Under the pieces are notes generated by a model that had not been told where the DNA came from, did no database searches, and saw nothing but the letters and a program-made list of their open reading frames with translations. Of a stretch of DNA of 5,210 bases, positions 4,884 to 5,210 are shown one piece after another (positions within the stretch are counted from its first letter, which is position 1; every line of letters begins with the position of its first letter). The position numbers were made by a program, and so were the translations under genes. The DNA is from Desulfobacteraceae bacterium (GTDB lineage Bacteria; Desulfobacterota; Desulfobacteria; Desulfobacterales; UBA11574), in contig JAOUGB010000212.1 of NCBI GenBank assembly GCA_029857875.1, positions 1 through 5,210 of the forward strand, read 5' to 3'.

Positions 4884-5210
4884 ATGGAAGAAAAAACAAA
4901 TGCCTTGTTAAAAGCAACACCGGAACAGTTACTCTATGCCAAAATACTGGAATGGGGGATGTACCTCGGTTTACTCATTCTTTTTATTACATTTGGTCTT
5001 TATACCTTCGGCGTCATAGATCCCTATATTCCGCTGAACAAAATTTCCAAGTACTGGTCTTACAACGTCAATGACTATCTTCAACATGCTGAAATTAAAG
5101 CCGGATGGGCCTGGCTCGGCATGCTCAAATACGGAGATTTTATTAATTTCATCGGCGTAGCTATACTGGCGGGTGTTACCATTATATGCTATGCCGTCAT
5201 CGTGCCGACG
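4884..5210 (+). CDS. Small membrane protein of unknown function, partner of the permease (cut by window edge)
   Basis: 109 codons are visible, open to the right edge. The soluble start (1-23) is followed by a membrane helix at about 24-44, an extramembrane segment of about 40 residues rich in Tyr, Trp and Asn (45-85, including KYWSYNVNDYLQH), and a second helix at about 86-107. I do not recognise a named family with confidence. Small helical proteins of the DUF1634 kind are known to sit beside TauE/SafE genes, and this could be an analogous or distant case, but the visible motifs do not prove it. Its position 53 bases after the permease, on the same strand and with no terminator between, suggests co-expression and perhaps a shared complex (inference). 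ATG at 4884 is preceded by GGGAG. The real length and any further helices lie outside the window. Confidence 0.78.
   Translation, partial: MEEKTNALLKATPEQLLYAKILEWGMYLGLLILFITFGLYTFGVIDPYIPLNKISKYWSYNVNDYLQHAEIKAGWAWLGMLKYGDFINFIGVAILAGVTIICYAVIVPT

Overview
The window reads as chromosome from a sulfate-reducing or related anaerobic member of the Desulfobacterota (former Deltaproteobacteria). This is inferred from protein style and gene company (a PAS-type sigma-54 activator, a stand-alone NifX/NifB-like domain protein, a Cache-type histidine kinase and a TauE/SafE permease). No taxonomic marker gene is present. Coding density is normal. I see no tRNA, rRNA, CRISPR array or insertion sequence.

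Layout. Leftward (minus strand), in order of transcription: a sigma-54-dependent activator with an N-terminal PAS domain and no receiver domain (3351 to 1933); a 110-residue NifX/NifB-type domain protein (1858 to 1526); and a membrane-bound sensor histidine kinase that starts at 1507 and runs off the left edge before its ATP-binding G boxes. Gaps are 74 and 18 bases, so this looks like one operon. Rightward (plus strand): a TauE/SafE-family permease (3880-4830) with a strong Shine-Dalgarno, then a small membrane protein (4884 to beyond the right edge), also operon-like. The two units diverge from an AT-rich spacer of 528 bases (3352-3879).

How they may work together (inference): the leftward unit is a sensing and regulatory set. 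The kinase senses outside the membrane through a Cache-like domain. The activator senses inside through a PAS domain carrying three closely spaced cysteines. The NifX-like protein may bind a metal cluster or act as a small accessory. The rightward unit is an exporter or permease for a small anion, with sulfite, sulfonate or another sulfur species being the family expectation. The spacer holds four copies of a TTTCA(A/G)TA-type half-site, three beside the regulator and one in the permease leader, which could bind one regulator controlling both units.

Most notable points: the activator has Thr where the Walker B Asp is expected; a perfect 26-bp palindrome separates the activator from the NifX-like gene; the half-site family lies in the divergent spacer; and there is no recognisable -24/-12 promoter for either unit despite the sigma-54 activator.
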